NCBI RefSeq assembly: GCF_030408755.1
Contig: NZ_CP047209.1
Location: 3,162,001 to 3,226,000 of the forward strand
Source: Corynebacterium felinum
Lineage (GTDB): Bacteria; Actinomycetota; Actinomycetes; Mycobacteriales; Mycobacteriaceae
Direction of reading: 5' to 3'
Length of the DNA: 64,000 nt
How positions within the stretch are numbered: the first letter of the stretch is position 1; each line of letters opens with the position of its first letter. Below, piece by piece: positions 62,301-64,000 of this stretch. The notes beneath the pieces are model-generated. The model was not told where the DNA came from. It searched no databases and saw only the letters and a list, made by a program, of their open reading frames with translations. A program made the position numbers and the translations under genes.

Positions 62301-62828
62301 AGCATGAGCACCGGATGGCGGGAAGAAAGTCTCAGCGCCGCATTCGCCACCGACCGCGACTCCACCACCGTGTGGCATGCAGACGCGGGCCACGGCGTGC
62401 TGATGAACTTGGATGCACCTCACGAACTCAACCGCGTCGCTTTATCCACCACCACACCTGGATTTAAGGTGCGCATCTTCGGTGTACAAGAAGCTAAAAC
62501 CATCACGAACAGCACCTCGCTGAACGAACTTCTTGCCCAAAGCATTTTGGCCGAAAAGCAGGTGGATACAACCTTGACCACCATCGATATCGAATCCCGC
62601 ACCAAAGTGACTCAAGTACTGGTCTATATCGAACAAGTAGCACCAAAGAAAAATACTGACGACACACACACCACCACCGGTGTGGATATCTCTGAAATCA
62701 CTTTGGTCGGCCAACCCTACAACACTTTAGGCTCCGCACCATGCGGTACCCCCGCAGTAAACTCAACGCCCTTTCTGCCCACAATCGCAGAAGGGGCGTT
62801 TTCGCATGCCACGATACCCCTTAGCTGA
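59310..62828 (+). CDS. murJ: Lipid II flippase MurJ (MviN) with pseudokinase and C-terminal sugar-binding-like domain
   Basis: A 1172-residue protein from GTG 59310 with AAAGGAG upstream. Residues 1-80 are basic and disordered. About 85-600 form the 14-helix MOP-type flippase (MAVATLCSRITGFLRNVFI, FNTANTLPNLVIEIVLGAVLTSLVVPVL, NIYQQAWLLLQVPYGIIGVTLLTAIMPRLSR), which carries lipid II to the outer face for peptidoglycan synthesis. About 655-860 look like a kinase fold lacking the catalytic motifs, as in mycobacterial MviN, where the phosphorylated pseudokinase binds FhaA. A further helix near 935-960 leads to an external domain (WREESLSAAFATDRDSTTVWHADAG) of discoidin/F5-8C type. The last 25 codons run over a terminator hairpin, which is odd. 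Confidence 0.93.
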   Translation: MSDHDQQPGLRGRIIEPAPPAPVPKVRKATTRRRNPQDRSALKSAPQAAADTTTTVATLTPGEQLHTAAHSAREGEQVTASTSTSADSPRSTDEDVVRSSGSMAVATLCSRITGFLRNVFITATLGGAIASAFNTANTLPNLVIEIVLGAVLTSLVVPVLVRAEKEDPDRGEAFIRRLFTLAATLLGSVTIIAVIATPLLVTANLGSEGKVNLTQATGFAYWLLPQIFFYGMFSLLMAILNTKGIFKPGAWAPVINNIIVLIVMAAYWLVPGELTPGEAAGIFDPHIMLLGVGTTLGVIVQALIMVPYIKKAGVSLKPLWGIDERLKQFGGMAAAIIVYVAISQLGYIVTTRIASAADAAAPNIYQQAWLLLQVPYGIIGVTLLTAIMPRLSRNAADGDDKAVTRDLVMGSKLTFIALIPIVVFFTIFGTWIARGLFAYGQFDGPEATILGWTLSFSAFTLLPYAMVLLHLRVFYAREEAWTPTFIIAGITATKVALSILAPFFATSPSRVVILLGAANGFGFVAGAVIGAFLLRRKLGNLGTKDVARTCVWALGASAVGGAVAFGAGLGLDMIAGSLFDALGSVGYLVQLAITGTLFLIVTGLVISRSGLREVIKLGQMLRRIPGMSRIIKEADDVELPTIKGDDLRIEATYIDDTFNATPVPPPMSAGIVRGPRLVPGAEVSDGSFRLLVDHGSVPGARFWRAIEKNSGREVALTFVDTSGQAPMAPLSPAEAQAAADRVKVRTLALAGIGGEAIAKNIEVRAYRNGCLIIADWVHGSPLAKVAADAEGEINPYAAAHALAPLVAASEHKTLGLDNRARIRINTAGVAVLAFPAVLDDASHERDLRSLRTALSALIDAATAPSDIQQLLTCELEQIPAAFRAQQAPQDNNGVADTEQEFSRDTTVRPEEPALKVVAQAAPQRVEEPVGGFGRKGYSRAATTVVFIAATALVIAAAVITAYLTSLFNSGKEQAPIKPQTIAHESSSMLMPDVILTPSMSTGWREESLSAAFATDRDSTTVWHADAGHGVLMNLDAPHELNRVALSTTTPGFKVRIFGVQEAKTITNSTSLNELLAQSILAEKQVDTTLTTIDIESRTKVTQVLVYIEQVAPKKNTDDTHTTTGVDISEITLVGQPYNTLGSAPCGTPAVNSTPFLPTIAEGAFSHATIPLS
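62765..62803 (+). terminator. Rho-independent terminator overlapping the murJ 3' end
   Basis: AACGCCCTTTCTGC pairs with GCAGAAGGGGCGTT (one G-T wobble) and TT follows. It lies inside the open frame of murJ, upstream of its stop at 62828. Confidence 0.8.
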
Positions 62829-63419
62829 TCATTTTTCTGTGCGAAATTTCAGCAGGGGAGAAGGGTGGTGAGTGTACATCAGCACAACAAAGAATTGCTT
62901 AAGAATAGATATTATTTTTCTTACTAAAAATATATGGGACCGCGAACTCATTCGACCTTATACCCCAGGGACCATCCCCCTCACACCTGCAGTTTTCACC
63001 CTGTTTCACCCCGAAAAAAGCAGATACAAACAGTTTACTTAAGATAAAAGGGGTGATTGTGGGGACACCATTTTGGGGGAAACGCTGGAGCGCTCAGCTT
63101 CCACACGAGCTTTAAACACGAATAGACACACGCACTAACCTATGGACATATCCCCATAAAACTGGGCATATTGTGATTCGGATTGAGTTTATTACTCGGT
63201 TCGGAAAAGCATTGCAAGATATTTTAGGGAAGAATTTTTTTCTTCTAATTGCTAGACAAGGCACCTGTTCAAACCAATAATGACTGTACTTGCCCACTAG
63301 GGGTGACATGCGGAAAAGCACAGTCCACCTGCACGGCAAGCCAACTATCACAACCACTAAGAAAATACTGAAATCAATAAAATTTAGGCAAGACTTTAGT
63401 CTTTCGCGGAGGTGACACC
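62829..63419. promoter_or_regulatory. Long AT-rich upstream region of sigM
   Basis: About 590 bp, AT-rich and without a supported gene. Stretches such as ATTTTAGGGAAGAATTTTTTTC are notable, but I cannot assign an ECF-type -35/-10 pair. The region probably holds the sigM promoter or promoters, since ECF sigma genes are often self-controlled. Confidence 0.4.
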
Positions 63420-64000
63420 ATGGCACAATCCCGGCGAGAATCCACAATGCCTGGCACCCATGAACTCGTCGATCTCGGAGAACAAGAATTGATCCGAGCC
63501 TACCTCGACGGCGCACACAGCGCCTTCGAGGAAATCGTAACGCGACACAAAGAACAAATGACGTGGGTGGCCAAGAAATACTCCCGATGCGAATCAGACA
63601 CCGAAGAAATCCTACAAGAAGCCCTTCTCAAAGTCTCAACCAAACTCGAAACCTACAAAGGTACCGCACCGCTGCAAGCCTGGCTCAACAAAATCGTGGC
63701 CCACACCGGCTATGACCGCAGAACCAAAGAAACCGTTCCAGAAGACTTCATCGTGGACGACCCTAGCTACAACCACTACCTCAATTCCATACTCAGCCAC
63801 GACCCATTCGCAGAATTCCTCGAACAACTCTTCATGAGCACCGAAATCCGAAACGCTCTCAACGAAATCTCACACAAATACCGCACCGCCATCATCCTGG
63901 TAGACCTACTCGGATACACCATCGAAGAGGCAGCAGAACTACAAAAAGTCGAACCCATCACCATCCGCACCCGCCGATCACGCGGACGCTCCATGATGAA
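63420..64000 (+). CDS. sigM: ECF-type RNA polymerase sigma factor, SigM-like (3' end beyond window)
   Basis: 193 codons are visible from ATG 63420, preceded by GGAGG nine bases upstream; the gene continues past the window. Region 2 contains ELIRAYLDGAHSAFEEIVTRH, SDTEEILQEALLKV and the linker TYKGTAPLQAWLNKIVAHTGYDRR, the standard sigma2 fold that binds -10 DNA and RNA polymerase. Region 4 shows TAIILVDLLGYTIEEAAEL and TIRTRRSRGRSMM. The location after murJ and before the expected thioredoxin genes is that of SigM in corynebacteria and mycobacteria, where it controls thiol and envelope stress genes. Confidence 0.85.
   Translation, partial: MAQSRRESTMPGTHELVDLGEQELIRAYLDGAHSAFEEIVTRHKEQMTWVAKKYSRCESDTEEILQEALLKVSTKLETYKGTAPLQAWLNKIVAHTGYDRRTKETVPEDFIVDDPSYNHYLNSILSHDPFAEFLEQLFMSTEIRNALNEISHKYRTAIILVDLLGYTIEEAAELQKVEPITIRTRRSRGRSMM

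Noticed and set aside
1..64000. tRNA, rRNA, riboswitch and CRISPR features
   Set aside because: I looked for cloverleaf ends, CCA-type tails, regularly spaced repeats and known aptamer cores and found none I could support; the only RNA-type control element is the trp attenuator.

Overview
The window reads as chromosomal DNA of a Corynebacterium. The evidence is a corynebacterial trp operon with a Trp-codon leader peptide, DtxR-type iron boxes, an HtaA-like haem protein, an HrtBA/ChrSA-like haem locus, and the actinobacterial block pcnA - NUDIX - DUF6049 - MurJ (with pseudokinase tail) - SigM. That block, together with nine ParB-binding parS sites (TGTTTCACGTGAAACA), puts the window close to oriC, which probably lies beyond the right end (inference). 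I see no tRNA, rRNA or CRISPR array.

Left part (1-10.3 kb): an MHS-family symporter, a DUF2752/VanZ membrane pair, a small secreted protein, a lipoprotein with a duplicated NTF2-like domain, a COG2865-type AlbA_2/HATPase regulator under a striking array of GAGTT/AACTC operator half-sites, a CD225-type membrane protein and leuS.

10.7-20.6 kb: an apparently iron-controlled transport locus. Two paralogous MptD-type ECF S components each follow a DtxR-like box, then come EcfT, a double-domain EcfA, two YbtP/YbtQ (IrtA/IrtB)-like ABC half-transporters and a TetR regulator. An IS1380-family element with an exact TTAA target duplication has split the first half-transporter gene. The transposase itself carries a frameshift in a C7 run.

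21-34.4 kb: an unrecognised cytoplasmic protein, an HrtAB-like haem exporter divergent from a ChrS/ChrA-like two-component system, a class II-like Fic protein, a secreted HtaA-like protein with a DtxR-like box, DUF1846, a secreted/anchored protein, a decayed ankyrin-repeat gene and a dicarboxylate/amino-acid symporter.

34.9-44.1 kb: an SdpI-family protein with a Cys-rich tail, then trpL-trpB1-trpE-trpG-trpD-trpCF-trpB2-trpA, with an extra trpB at the head of the operon and a parS site inside the trpCF reading frame.

44.1-47.9 kb: a gene desert of about 3.7 kb holding five of the nine parS sites. It is the most unusual segment and looks like a centromere-like loading zone.

47.9-64 kb: an Old Yellow Enzyme-type reductase, a Rieske lipoprotein, an SBF-type transporter, a small protein, YqgE, CCA-adding enzyme, NUDIX, DUF6049, two small hypothetical genes, MurJ and the start of sigM. 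Two structured ~98-nt repeats with compensating stem changes (20.8 and 58.7 kb) and a 13-mer (GGCGTCGAYAAGC) present in ten exact copies are not explained by ordinary genes.
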